DNA of 64,000 nucleotides, from NCBI RefSeq assembly GCF_038024875.1, contig NZ_CP136136.1, positions 3,286,001 through 3,350,000 on the forward strand, given 5' to 3'. This stretch comes from Gordonia rubripertincta. GTDB taxonomy: Bacteria > Actinomycetota > Actinomycetes > Mycobacteriales > Mycobacteriaceae. Positions 46,852 through 56,800 of this stretch are shown here, in pieces (position 1 is the stretch's first letter; every line of letters begins with the position of its first letter). The notes beneath the pieces were generated by a model. It was not told the origin of the DNA. It made no database searches and saw only the letters and a program-made list of their open reading frames with translations. A program made the position numbers and the translations under genes.

Positions 46852-48042
46852 TCAGTCGCCGTCCGGGAACGTTGCGTCGAGAGCTCGGGAGATGTCGGCG
46901 ATCAGGTCGTCGGCGTCCTCCAGGCCGACGGAGAAACGCAGATGGCCCCACTGCCGGAACGGCTCCGGGTATGCCGCGACCCGCGGGCCGTCGGGTCCGA
47001 CGTGGACGATCAGCGACTCGTCGTGACCGAGCGACACCGCGGACGTGATCACCTGCAGCGCCCCGACGAAACGGTTCTGGGTCGCCGAGTCCCCGCGCAC
47101 GGCGAACGCCATCATCGCGCCGAACCCGCGTCCGCCGAACTGTCGGGCCGCCAGGTCGTGCTCCGGATGGGAGGCGAGGCCGGGATAGCGCACGAAGGCG
47201 ACGCGCGGATCCCCGTCGAGGAAGGTGGCGACGCGTTCGGCGGTGCGCTGGTGCTGGGCGAGCCGCAGCGGCAGCGTGATGGCACCACGGGCGATCAGCC
47301 ACGCGTTGAACGGCGAGATCACGCCGCCGACGTCGACCATCGCCTGCTCCTTGATGCGGCCGATCAGTTCGGAGCGGCCGAGCACCGCGCCGCCCATCGC
47401 GTCACCGTGACCGTTGATGTACTTCGTCAGCGAATGCACGACGAGGTCGGCGCCGTCACCGAGTGGCCGGTACAGCGGCGGCGGGGTGAAGGTCGAGTCG
47501 ACGAGCAGCAGGGCGTCGGCGGTGTGGGCGATGTCGGCCAGCGCCGCGATGTCCCCGACCTTGGTCGTCGGATTCGCGATCGTCTCGACGGCCACGAGTC
47601 GGGTGTCGGGACGCAGCGCCGCGCGGACGTTCTCGGGGTCGGTGATGTCGACGAAGGTCGCCTCGATCCCGTACTTCTTCGGCAACAGCTCCGCCCACAG
47701 CTTCCACGTCGCCTCGTAGGTGGTGTCCGAGACGACGACGTGGTCGCCGGTGGAGAGGAAGGTGAAGAAGACCGCGTGCAGCGCGGCGACACCCGAGGCC
47801 AGGACGACCGCATCCTCGGCCTCCTCGAGCGCGGCGAGCTTGTCCTGCAGGGCGACCTGGTTCGCGCCGGTGTTGCGCGTGTAGAACAGCTGGTCGGTGC
47901 CCGACCAGCTCATCTGCTCCGGTTCCGGCGGCAGGTGATACGAGTTCGCCATCGTGATGGGAGTCCGCACCGACGGCCCCGACGGATCATTCCCGGCGTG
48001 CACGCTGCGTGTCATCTCCCCGGGCTGCACTTCTCCGGTCAT
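46852..48042 (-). CDS. Cys/Met metabolism PLP enzyme (cystathionine gamma-lyase/synthase family)
   Basis: This 396-residue fold type I PLP enzyme has the PLP-lysine motif VVHSLTKYINGHGDAMGG, the active-site YTRNTGANQ loop, EAEDAVVLASGVAALHAV and VETIANPTTKVGDI. It belongs with cystathionine gamma-synthase, gamma-lyase and methionine gamma-lyase; the sequence does not settle which. ATG 48042 overlaps the acyltransferase stop by 4 bp (ATGA), so the two are co-translated. The unrelated neighbour offers no functional clue. Confidence 0.85.
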   Translation of the reverse strand: MTGEVQPGEMTRSVHAGNDPSGPSVRTPITMANSYHLPPEPEQMSWSGTDQLFYTRNTGANQVALQDKLAALEEAEDAVVLASGVAALHAVFFTFLSTGDHVVVSDTTYEATWKLWAELLPKKYGIEATFVDITDPENVRAALRPDTRLVAVETIANPTTKVGDIAALADIAHTADALLLVDSTFTPPPLYRPLGDGADLVVHSLTKYINGHGDAMGGAVLGRSELIGRIKEQAMVDVGGVISPFNAWLIARGAITLPLRLAQHQRTAERVATFLDGDPRVAFVRYPGLASHPEHDLAARQFGGRGFGAMMAFAVRGDSATQNRFVGALQVITSAVSLGHDESLIVHVGPDGPRVAAYPEPFRQWGHLRFSVGLEDADDLIADISRALDATFPDGD

Positions 48043-49274
48043 GCGCGGGCTCCGATCGGTTGCGGCTGCTCGTCGGTCGGCACACCGGGTTCGACGTCGG
48101 TGTCGAGAGCGGACCGGTCGCCGGACCCCGGCGCGGTGTCGGCCCGGCGCGGCAGGACGCCCCGCGCGACCCGTCCGGGGACCTTGTGCAGCTTGTCGAT
48201 GTGGTTGAAGTACCGGAACTCCGCCCATACCCAGCAGATGCCGAACACCAGCAGCGCGACGGCCTGCATCGTGAGCGTGTCCCACGGCCGGTGCGCGATG
48301 TGAATCGGGACGATGACCAGCGCGATCGCCTGGATGACGTAGGAGTCGAGGCTTCGGGTGCCGGTCATGACCAGCGGGCGCAGCCAGTCGTGATGCCACC
48401 AGCGCAGCAACAGGCGGAACACCCCGTAGAGGGCGGGGATCACCAGGTAGGCGCCGATGGCACGCGCGGGCCGGAAGTCCAGCTTGTCGGCGAAGGCGGG
48501 TTCGAGGTGCGCCCACGGGCCGGCGGCGATGCCGTAATGGAAGAACAGGGCGACCGTCACCGCCACCGCGACGATGACGACGAGCCAACGGTCGACGAAC
48601 TCGGGGACACTCCATCGCGACCAGTTCCAGCCGATGACGACCGATGGGATGAACATGATCTGCCATCCCGCGACGTTCTGGATGTGCGGGGCCGCCTGGT
48701 AGGCGCTGAGGTAGAACCAGTCGGGCGACCAGACCAGCGATACCGCGTACAACGTCAGCGACGCGGCGAGGATCCACGCCCACCAGCCCCGCTGGAGAAG
48801 CGGGAACAGGGCGAACGCGGACATCATCAGCACCATGTAGAGGAGCAGGATGTTCCCGCCGCTCGGCAGGTACTGCATCGTGACCGACAGCCAGATCCCG
48901 TCGGCCCAGCCGTCGACCGGGAGCAGGAGCGTCAGCCAGCGGTGTCCCTCCAGTGCGGCCGCGACGGCGACGAGCGCGATCACCAGCTGACAGACGTAGA
49001 GGACCGCGATGCGCTTGGCCAGGCGGACGTAGGCGTACCGCAGCCCGTGACGGGTGACCCAGCGCTGGTACACGAGGCCCAGCACGATGCCCGAGAGCAT
49101 GACGAACGCCGACATCCCGTCCACATAGGGAAAGGCGTGCGTGGGCGAGGCCAGCGGGGCATCGGTGGCGAAGTGTGCGGTGACCATGCTCCAGATCGCC
49201 ACGCCCCGCGTGGCGTCGATGGCGAGATCTCGGTTTCCGGACACTCGGTTCCCAGACCCTGTTTTTGAAGACAT
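48039..49274 (-). CDS. OpgC-like membrane acyltransferase
   Basis: The 411-residue protein has about ten membrane spans between residues 20 and 370 and a Pro/Asp-rich cytoplasmic tail. The N-terminal RDLAIDATRGVAIWSMVTAHF carries the catalytic-type His of the OpgC/acyltransferase-3 superfamily, and SYVIQAIALVIVPIH is the matching late segment. OpgC transfers succinyl groups to periplasmic glucans; here a cell-wall glycan is the likely acceptor. ATG 49274 is preferred to GTG 49295, because the latter lies inside the terminator stem of the upstream gene. Confidence 0.8.
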   Translation of the reverse strand: MSSKTGSGNRVSGNRDLAIDATRGVAIWSMVTAHFATDAPLASPTHAFPYVDGMSAFVMLSGIVLGLVYQRWVTRHGLRYAYVRLAKRIAVLYVCQLVIALVAVAAALEGHRWLTLLLPVDGWADGIWLSVTMQYLPSGGNILLLYMVLMMSAFALFPLLQRGWWAWILAASLTLYAVSLVWSPDWFYLSAYQAAPHIQNVAGWQIMFIPSVVIGWNWSRWSVPEFVDRWLVVIVAVAVTVALFFHYGIAAGPWAHLEPAFADKLDFRPARAIGAYLVIPALYGVFRLLLRWWHHDWLRPLVMTGTRSLDSYVIQAIALVIVPIHIAHRPWDTLTMQAVALLVFGICWVWAEFRYFNHIDKLHKVPGRVARGVLPRRADTAPGSGDRSALDTDVEPGVPTDEQPQPIGARA

Positions 49275-49290
49275 TGATCTGAAGATAGAA

Positions 49291-49327
49291 CTCACCGCGA
49301 CCCGGAGTCATCCCGGGCCGCGGTGAG
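49291..49327 (-). terminator. fadD terminator hairpin, before the acyltransferase gene
   Basis: Nine-base outer arms CTCACCGCG (49291-49299) and CGCGGTGAG (49319-49327) with an inner CCCGG/CCGGG stem, 32 nt after the acyl-CoA synthetase stop on the minus strand. Confidence 0.75.
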
Positions 49328-49359
49328 TCGTGACCTGAATCGCCCTGAGGCGGGCGCTT

Positions 49360-51147
49360 CTATGTGTAGAGGTCGGCAATCGCCTGCTTGTACGCGTCGT
49401 GGATGACGTTGCGCTTGAGCTTCAGCGTCGGCGTCAGCTCACCGGTCTCGATCGAGAAGTCGGTGTCGAGGATGCTGAACTTCTTGATCGCCTCGGCGTT
49501 GGAGACCTTCGAGTTGGCCTCCTTGACCGCGGCGTCGATCTCGGCCTTCAGGTCCTCGTTCTCGATCAGCTCCGTGATCGGGGTGTCGGCGGGCAGGTTG
49601 TGACGCTCCAGCCAGCCCGGCACGGCCTCGGGGTCGATGGTGATCAGCGCGGCGATGAACGGTTTGTTGTCGCCGACCACCAGACACTGGCTGATCATCG
49701 GATGCGCGCGGATCGAGTCCTCGAGCTGAGCGGGGGAGACGTTCTTGCCGCCCGCGGTCACGATCAGTTCCTTCTTGCGTCCGGTGATGAAGAGGTACCC
49801 GTCGTCGAGGGTGCCGATGTCACCGGTGTGGAACCAACCGTCGCGGATCGCATCCGCGGTCGCGGCCTCGTTGCGCCAGTATCCGCTGAAGACGACGGGT
49901 CCCTTGAGCAGGATCTCGCCGTCGTCGGCGATCGCGACGGTCACACCGGGAACGGGGCGGCCGACCGAACCGACCTTCTGGTTCTCCTCGTTGTTGGCGG
50001 TGACCGCCGCGGTGGTCTCCGACAGGCCGTAACCCTCGTAGACGGGGATGCCGACACCGCGGAAGAAGTGGCCGAGCCGGGCGCCGAGCGGGGCTCCGCC
50101 GGAGATCGCACCCTCACACTGCCCACCGAGGGCGGCGCGGAGCTTGCCGTAGACGAGCTTGTCGAACAGTGCGTGGCGGAGCTTCAGACCGAGGCCGACC
50201 TTGCCGTTCTCCATGGCCTTGCTGTACTCGATGGCGGTATCGGTGGCCTTCTCGAAGATCGAGCCCTTGCCGCCGTCGTAGGCCTTCTGTTTGGCCGAGT
50301 TGTAGACCTTCTCGAACACGCGCGGCACCGACAACACGTAGTGCGGCTTGAACACCGCGAAGTCGTTGACGAGGTTCGTGATGTCGTTGGTGTGACCCAG
50401 GATGACCCCGTTCTCCACGCTGGCCACCGCGATGATGCGCGCGAAGACGTGCGCGAGCGGCAGGAACAGGAGGGTGGTCTTGCCCTCGGCCAGTCCGGCG
50501 CCGACGGCGTCGCGGGTGGCGGCACACTCGGCCATGAAGTTGGCGTGGGTGAGCAGGACGCCCTTGGGGCGGCCGGTGGTGCCCGAGGTGTAGATCAGGG
50601 TCGCGGCGTCGCTGGACAACGAGTTCGAATGACGGCGATCGAGTTCGTCGTCGGCGACGGTCGCGCCGCGCTTGGTGAGCGTCGGGAGCGCGTGGTCTTC
50701 GATGACCAGCGTCTCCTTGAGTGTGGGCGTCTCGTCGATCACGCGGATGTGCTTGGTGTAGTGCTCGTGGTTCTCGACGACGAGCAGTTTGGCGCCCGAG
50801 TCCTCCAGGATCCACTGCACCTGGTCGGGGGCAGAGGTCTCGTAGATGGCGACGGTGCATCCACCCGCGCGCCAGATGGCGTAGTCGAGGACGGTCCACT
50901 CGTACCGGGTCGAGGACAGGATGGCCACACGATCCCCCGGCTCGATGCCCGATGCGACGAGTCCCTTGGCGACGGCGTCGACCTCGTCGGCGAAGTGCTT
51001 CGCGGTGACGTTGATCCACTGGTTGTGGGAGCGCTTGCGGAAGAGAGGCATCGTGGGTCGCTCGGCCCGGTACTTGAGGATCGAGTCGACGAGGTTCGCC
51101 TTGTCGTCGATCGTGAGATCGGACGGGGTGGCGTACTGCTGCTGCAT
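49360..51147 (-). CDS. fadD15: long-chain fatty-acid--CoA ligase (FadD15-like)
   Basis: The 595-residue adenylate-forming enzyme activates long-chain fatty acids to acyl-CoA. Motifs: P-loop YTSGTTGRPKGVLLTH, YGLSETTAAVT, HTGDIGTLDDGYLFITGRKKELIVTAGGKNVSP, and a C-terminal lysine region LTPTLKLKRNVI. No signal sequence; a peripheral membrane location is likely. AGGAG lies 6 nt before ATG 51147; the longer upstream frame is not supported. It diverges from the DEAD-box gene across 234 bp that contains an 18-bp palindrome. The symbol is by similarity to the mycobacterial FadD15 group. Confidence 0.9.
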   Translation of the reverse strand: MQQQYATPSDLTIDDKANLVDSILKYRAERPTMPLFRKRSHNQWINVTAKHFADEVDAVAKGLVASGIEPGDRVAILSSTRYEWTVLDYAIWRAGGCTVAIYETSAPDQVQWILEDSGAKLLVVENHEHYTKHIRVIDETPTLKETLVIEDHALPTLTKRGATVADDELDRRHSNSLSSDAATLIYTSGTTGRPKGVLLTHANFMAECAATRDAVGAGLAEGKTTLLFLPLAHVFARIIAVASVENGVILGHTNDITNLVNDFAVFKPHYVLSVPRVFEKVYNSAKQKAYDGGKGSIFEKATDTAIEYSKAMENGKVGLGLKLRHALFDKLVYGKLRAALGGQCEGAISGGAPLGARLGHFFRGVGIPVYEGYGLSETTAAVTANNEENQKVGSVGRPVPGVTVAIADDGEILLKGPVVFSGYWRNEAATADAIRDGWFHTGDIGTLDDGYLFITGRKKELIVTAGGKNVSPAQLEDSIRAHPMISQCLVVGDNKPFIAALITIDPEAVPGWLERHNLPADTPITELIENEDLKAEIDAAVKEANSKVSNAEAIKKFSILDTDFSIETGELTPTLKLKRNVIHDAYKQAIADLYT

Positions 51148-51247
51148 GGCACTCCTGAGACGGACTGACTGATCTGGACTTATCCGGCGCCGTTTGCCCG
51201 GTGACCGGGGACGACGCCGTTTGAGTGGCACTGACAGTACCAGTATC

Positions 51248-51265
51248 CGTGTGATGCATCACACG
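51248..51265. promoter_or_regulatory. 18-bp perfect palindrome between fadD15 and deaD
   Basis: CGTGTGATGCATCACACG reads the same on both strands. Its half-site GTGTGATG resembles CRP/GntR-type operators, though the TGTGA-N4-TCACA spacing is not the CRP N6. It lies 101 bp before fadD15 and 116 bp before deaD, so it could serve either. Confidence 0.55.
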
Positions 51266-51381
51266 CGCTCGACGTAGTGCCGCATTACCTGTTCGGCTGC
51301 GAGTTGTGACGCGGTCATGGCACGATGCCGACTTTCCGGGGTCGGGCGATTACAGTTGACTGCGATGAATGAGACCCGCGC

Positions 51382-53169
51382 ATGAGTACTTCCGGACAAG
51401 GCGAGCATGGCGCGCCGGCTGACCCCTCCGCACACGACATCCCCGGCGGTACGTTCGACGATCTGGACATCGAGCCACGCGTTCGTGCCGCGATCACCGA
51501 CGTCGGCTACGAGACCCCCTCGCCGATTCAGGCCGCCACGATCCCGCCGCTGATGGCCGGCCGCGACGTCGTCGGCCTCGCGCAGACCGGTACGGGCAAG
51601 ACCGCTGCCTTCGCGATCCCGATCCTCTCGCGGCTCGACACCTCGGCGCGGACGCCTCAGGCGCTGATCCTCGCACCGACGCGTGAGCTCGCCCTGCAGG
51701 TGTCCGAGGCCTTCGGCCGCTACTCCGCACACATGCCCGAGGTCAAGGTGCTGCCGATCTACGGCGGACAGTCCTACGGTGTGCAGCTCGCGGGCTTGCG
51801 CCGCGGCGCCCAGGTCATCGTGGGTACTCCCGGTCGCGTGATCGACCACCTCGACAAGAAGACCCTCGACATCTCCGGACTCGAGTTCCTCGTGCTCGAC
51901 GAGGCCGACGAGATGCTCACGATGGGCTTCGCCGAGGACGTCGAGCGCATCCTCGCCGAGACCCCGGACACCAAGCAGGTCGCACTCTTCTCCGCGACCA
52001 TGCCCAGCTCGATCCGCCGGCTCGCTCAGCGCTACCTGAAATCTCCGCAGGAGATCACCGTCAAGTCCAAGACGGCGACCGCGCAGAACATCACACAGCG
52101 ATACCTGCAGGTGTCTCACCAGCGCAAACTCGACGCGCTGACCCGGTTCCTCGAGGTCGAGGAATTCGACGCGATGATCGTGTTCGTCCGCACCAAGCAG
52201 GCGACCGAGGAGCTCGCGGAGAAGCTCCGATCGCGCGGACTGTCTGCGGTCGCCATCAACGGCGACCTCGCCCAGGCACAGCGCGAGCGGACCATCAACC
52301 AGCTCAAGAGCGGCTCGATCGACATCCTCGTGGCGACCGACGTGGCCGCCCGCGGCCTCGACGTCGACCGCATCTCGCACGTCGTCAACTACGACATCCC
52401 GCACGACACCGAGTCGTACGTGCACCGCATCGGCCGCACCGGTCGCGCCGGCCGTTCGGGCAATGCGCTGCTGTTCGTCTCGCCACGTGAGCGCCACCTG
52501 CTTCGGGCGATCGAGCGGGCCACACGCCAGGAGCTCACCGAGATCGGCCTGCCGAGCGTCGACGACGTGAACGCGCAGCGCGTCGCGAAGTTCGGCGAGT
52601 CGATCACCCAGAACCTGTCCTCGGACAACCTGGACCTGTTCCGCGGACTCATCGAGAACTATGCCCGCGACAACGACGTGGCCATGGCCGACATCGCCGC
52701 CGCGCTGGCCCTCGAGACGCGCGACGGCGGGTTCCTGCTGGCACCCGATCCGCCGGAGTCGGAGCGGCGGGCGAACCGCGAGCAGCGGGAGCGCGCCCCG
52801 CGTCGTCCCGGAGCGAGCTTCGCCACCTACCGCATCGCGGTCGGCCGCAAGCACAAGGTCTCTCCGGGTGCGATCGTCGGGGCGATCGCCAACGAGGGCG
52901 GTCTCACCCGCGCGGACTTCGGCAACATCAGCATCCGCGACGACTTCAGCCTCGTCGAGCTGCCCGACGATCTCGACAACGAGACCCTGTCTCAGCTCCG
53001 CCACACCAAGATCGGCAAGAACCCGATCGACATCCGCAAGGATCTGGGTGCGCCGCGGGGTCGTGGTGGCAAACGCGGCGGACCGCAGGGTGGTCGCGAC
53101 GGTCGTCGCGACAACTTCGGCGGCAAACGGCCGTCGCCGCGCGTCGCCGGACGCGGCCGCCGGGCCTGA
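51382..53169 (+). CDS. deaD: DEAD-box RNA helicase DeaD (CsdA type)
   Basis: The 595-residue ATP-dependent RNA helicase functions in ribosome assembly and mRNA turnover. Motifs in order: Q-motif FDDLDIEPRV...PSPIQ, Walker A AQTGTGKT (67-74), PTRELALQ, DEAD (173-176), SAT, ARGLD, and HRIGRTGRAG. A DbpA-type RNA-binding domain follows (about 475-545, FATYRIAVGRKHKVSPGAIVGAIANEGGL), then an Arg/Gly-rich tail. ATG 51382 starts the frame. Cold or growth-linked control is usual for the family; nothing specific is seen here apart from the upstream palindrome. Confidence 0.94.
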   Translation: MSTSGQGEHGAPADPSAHDIPGGTFDDLDIEPRVRAAITDVGYETPSPIQAATIPPLMAGRDVVGLAQTGTGKTAAFAIPILSRLDTSARTPQALILAPTRELALQVSEAFGRYSAHMPEVKVLPIYGGQSYGVQLAGLRRGAQVIVGTPGRVIDHLDKKTLDISGLEFLVLDEADEMLTMGFAEDVERILAETPDTKQVALFSATMPSSIRRLAQRYLKSPQEITVKSKTATAQNITQRYLQVSHQRKLDALTRFLEVEEFDAMIVFVRTKQATEELAEKLRSRGLSAVAINGDLAQAQRERTINQLKSGSIDILVATDVAARGLDVDRISHVVNYDIPHDTESYVHRIGRTGRAGRSGNALLFVSPRERHLLRAIERATRQELTEIGLPSVDDVNAQRVAKFGESITQNLSSDNLDLFRGLIENYARDNDVAMADIAAALALETRDGGFLLAPDPPESERRANREQRERAPRRPGASFATYRIAVGRKHKVSPGAIVGAIANEGGLTRADFGNISIRDDFSLVELPDDLDNETLSQLRHTKIGKNPIDIRKDLGAPRGRGGKRGGPQGGRDGRRDNFGGKRPSPRVAGRGRRA

Positions 53170-53225
53170 TCGTCGTACCGACCTGAGTCGGTTTCGCTCG
53201 TCGTCCCGCTGTGCGGTGACGGAAC

Positions 53226-53253
53226 TTGTCAAACCGAGATCATTCCGTAACCT
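53226..53253 (+). promoter_or_regulatory. promoter candidate for the rhodanese-like gene
   Basis: TTGTCA (53226-53231), a 16-bp spacer, TAACCT (53248-53253). The transcript would have a leader of about 95 nt with a hairpin (arms 53281-53287 and 53305-53311) and a TGGTGA-G-TCACCA dyad (53342-53354) touching the start codon. Confidence 0.45.
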
Positions 53254-53354
53254 TGGAGGCGGGGGTCTTCAAGGTGTCATCCTCGATTCTGCGGGGTTCC
53301 GCCGATCGAGGGGACACGAAACTTACGAGTGAACACAGGATTGGTGAGTCACCA

Positions 53355-53705
53355 GTGTCTTTGGTGAAGGCGATTTCAGCAGCAGAAGCGATCGACCACA
53401 GCCGCGCCGGGAACGCGGTCATGGTGGATGCGCGCCCGCAGGTGGTGCGCCACCAGGGCAGTCTTCCGGGCGCCTTCGTGGTCGAGCCCAGCGAGCTACC
53501 GAACCTCCTGAGTCCCACCCCGACCGGGACCTTCCCCGTCATCCGCGACGCCGAGCAGCCCAGGAAGATCGCTCGCGACACCGAGATCGCGGTGGTGTCG
53601 GTGAGCTCGGAAGCGCCGCGCATCGCCGAGCAGATCGCCGGCCTCGGGTACACCAACGTCCGCTATGTCGACGGTGGGTACCGGGCGCTGCGTTCCACCA
53701 CCTGA
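53355..53705 (+). CDS. rhodanese-like domain protein lacking the catalytic cysteine
   Basis: This 116-residue single rhodanese fold has ISAAEAIDHSRAGNAVMVDARPQVVRHQGSLPGAFVVEP at the N-terminal side and YTNVRYVDGGYRAL at the end. At the active-site loop, where sulfurtransferases have CxxGxR, it reads VVSVSSEAPR, with no Cys in the protein. It therefore cannot form a persulfide; a regulatory or binding role is likely. GTG 53355 (MSLVKAISAAEA) is preferred to the upstream ATG at 53226 because the fold begins there. It is monocistronic. Confidence 0.75.
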   Translation: MSLVKAISAAEAIDHSRAGNAVMVDARPQVVRHQGSLPGAFVVEPSELPNLLSPTPTGTFPVIRDAEQPRKIARDTEIAVVSVSSEAPRIAEQIAGLGYTNVRYVDGGYRALRSTT

Positions 53706-53835
53706 ACCCATCACCTGAGCGCGATGCCGCTCACCCCGCCGACGTGGTCTCCCTTGACATACGGTGCGGCAGTTCCGCTTTCCTGACCAGTGGCTTGATA
53801 GCGTGGGAACGCCGGCGACGAGAGGAACCCATCGG

Positions 53836-56800
53836 ATGCAGGATGACACTCGCGAGACACTGCGAGACCAGGTCACCCGGCTGATGTCGTTCCTGCGGGA
53901 CGTCGTCCGCTCGCGGTCCGGAGATGTCCGGGACATCGACGAACACGCGGGCCACGTCTGGGTGGGCGCTTCGACGCCCATCTCGGTGCGGGGATCGGCA
54001 GGACCGGGCCAGGTCGTCGTGGAGATCGATCCCGCCGACGCCGCCCACGCCGACGTCGCCCGCCTCGTCGACCAGCTGACCGAGAGCCCCGAGACCCTCG
54101 AACTCGTCCTCGCCAATGCCCTCGTCACGGTCCACGACGACGCCGGCTCCGAGCCCCTCGTCCGCGAGCATCTCCTCACCCAGGCCGTGGTCGCCGACCG
54201 CGACGAGTCGGGCACCATCCGGCTGTCCCTCGGCGCGGGCTCCGCGCCGACCATGCACGACACCCATCTGCTTGCCGCGGTCGACGGACTCGAACTCGCC
54301 GGCGCGATGAAGACCCGGACCAGACTCGGCGAGCAGCCGTCGGTCGTCGCCGGCAAGGTCACCGACCTCGTGGGCGAGTGGCTGGGCGAGATCGAGATCG
54401 ACGCCGACCGTGCCACCCTCTCTCTCGACATGCGTCCGGCGATCGTCCTGCGCCGCCGCAGTGTCGAGAACTCGCTGGCCTTCTACGACGCGATCATCGA
54501 CGACCTGCGCGACGAGGATGCGAGCGTACCCGTCGGCCTGGCCCAGCTGGTGAGACCGATCGACGCCGAGGATCGTCTGGCCGCGCTCGACGGCCGGGAC
54601 GTGCTCTCACCCGACCGCCTCATCGCCGACGCCCTCTTCCCGCTTCCCTCGAACGTCGAGCAACGAGACGTGCTCGTGCGACTGGGCAACGACACCGGCG
54701 TCGTGGTCGAGGGGCCGCCCGGTACGGGCAAGACACATACCATCGCGAACGTGACGTCCGCGCTGCTCGCCAAGGGGCAGCGCGTGCTGGTCGTCAGCGA
54801 GAAGGCGCACGCGCTTCACGTGCTGCGCGACATGCTCCCGCCCGCGCTGCGCGAACTCACGGTGTCCATCGCCGACATCTCCCAGGACCACGCCGAGACG
54901 GTCGTGTCGGTGGTCGAGAACCTCGCCGAGCGGAAGGCAGCGTTCTCCGTGTCCGTCGCCGACGCCGAGATCGCCGACCTCGAGGCCCGCCGCGACCACG
55001 CACTGACCCAGCGTGACCAGCTCATGCGCGAGCTCTGGGACCTGCGCGCAGGCGAGACCGAGGTCCACGAGTGGGTGGCGGGGGACTATCGGGGTACCCC
55101 GGCGGAGATCGTGCGTCAGGTCAAGCGCGACGCCGAGCGCTTCGACTGGATGCCGCCGGGACTCGAGGGTGCGGTGCCGCCCCTGGACTCCTCGGAGTTC
55201 GCCCGGTTCGTCGAACTCCTGCAGGTGACCGGTGGTGAGCGTGGCCGTCTCACCCAGCGATTCCCCGAGCTCGCCGACCATCTGCCGGAGCCCGCGGACA
55301 TGGACACGATCTGTGCCCGGATCGCCGCGCGGCCCAAGGAAACCCACGGCGCAACCGGATCGCTGCTCCCGTCGCTCGACGGCGTCGACAGCGAACGCCT
55401 CCTCGCCATCAAGGGAATCTGCGAACAGCTGGGCGTGGTCGCAGGCGAGGTGTCGTCCTTCCCGGCCGCGATGATCGCCATGGCCGACCGGTTGCTGGCC
55501 GGCCACGACTCCCATCTGTGGTCGCGCGTGACGACCCTGTCCCCGGTGATCGCCGAGGCCGCCCGGCGCGATCGCGACCTGGGTGCCCACGCGGTTCTCG
55601 TCGAGGGCGACCGCCCGGGCGATGCGGCGCTGTTCGATGCGGCCGCCGACCATCTGGCCGAGGGCGGTCAGTGGCGTGGCCGGTTGCGTCGTTCCCCGCA
55701 GCAGCGTGCGGTCGAGGAGTCGCCGGTACGGGCGACCGTCGACGGTCGGGTCCCGACCGACGAGGCGTCGTTGCGACGGGTGGCCGACCACCTGACGGTC
55801 GTCGACGCCGTCCATCAGGTCCATCGCATCCTGGCCGACCTCCATGTCCCGGTCGACGCCTCCGGATCCCGTTCCGCGCAAGTCGATCAGCTCGTCCGCC
55901 TCGATGCGCAGCTCGCGTGGATCTCGCGGCTGGTCACCGGGCGCGACCACCTCGTCCACGAACTCGAGGCCATCAGCCCCGGCGGCCCGCGTCCGCGCAG
56001 CGTCGCCGAGATCGCGGAGGTCGCCCGGCAGGCGGGCTCGATCGCGGCCGCCAACGATGCGGCCATCGCCGAACGTGAACTGGCCGAGTGTACTTACGGG
56101 CTGGCCGCCGAACTCGAGAAGGGCCCGTCACCCGAAGGCGATGCGCTGCTCGACGCGCTCGGGACCGCCGACGCCGCCTCGATCCGCACGGCCCGCCGGG
56201 CCTTCCTCAAAGCCCAGGAGGAGGCGAACGCGGAGAACGCACTCGATCTCCTCGAACTGCGGCTGACGAGTCGCGCCCCGGAACTGGTCCGGACGATCTG
56301 GGAGACGCCGCGCGATCCGATCTGGTCCGAACGCGCCCGGGAGATGACTGCCGCTTGGGCCTGGCGCTACGCCAACACGTGGGTGTCCGAACGCAGTGAC
56401 GTGCATTCCGAGACCCGGATCTCGGCCGACCTCGATGCCATCGAGGTCGATGTCGCGCAACTGACCACCCGTCTGGCCTCGGCCCGTGCCTGGCGGGAGT
56501 TGCTGGCGCGCACCACGACCGGCGAGATCCAGGCGCTGCAGTCCTATCGCGACCACATGATCAACCTCGGCAAGGGGTCGGGCAAGCACGCCAACCGGTT
56601 CCGTCGCGCTGCGCGCGAGGCGATGTCCGTGGCGCAGAACGCGATCCCGGCGTGGATCATGTCGATCAACCAGGTCGCCGAGACGCTCCCGCCCCGCCGG
56701 AACTCCTTCGACGTCGTCATCGTCGACGAGGCGTCGCAGGCCGACATCACCAGTTCCTTCCTGCTGTGGCTCGCGCCGCGGATCATCGTCGTCGGCGACG

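Noticed and set aside
48042..49311. N-terminal extension of the PLP enzyme frame through the acyltransferase gene (819 codons)
   Set aside because: The extension is an out-of-frame shadow of the OpgC-like gene; family homology begins at ATG 48042.
53226..53354. N-terminal extension of the rhodanese-like protein from ATG 53226
   Set aside because: The ATG lies on the -35 element and the added 43 residues show no fold or conservation; GTG 53355 begins the domain.
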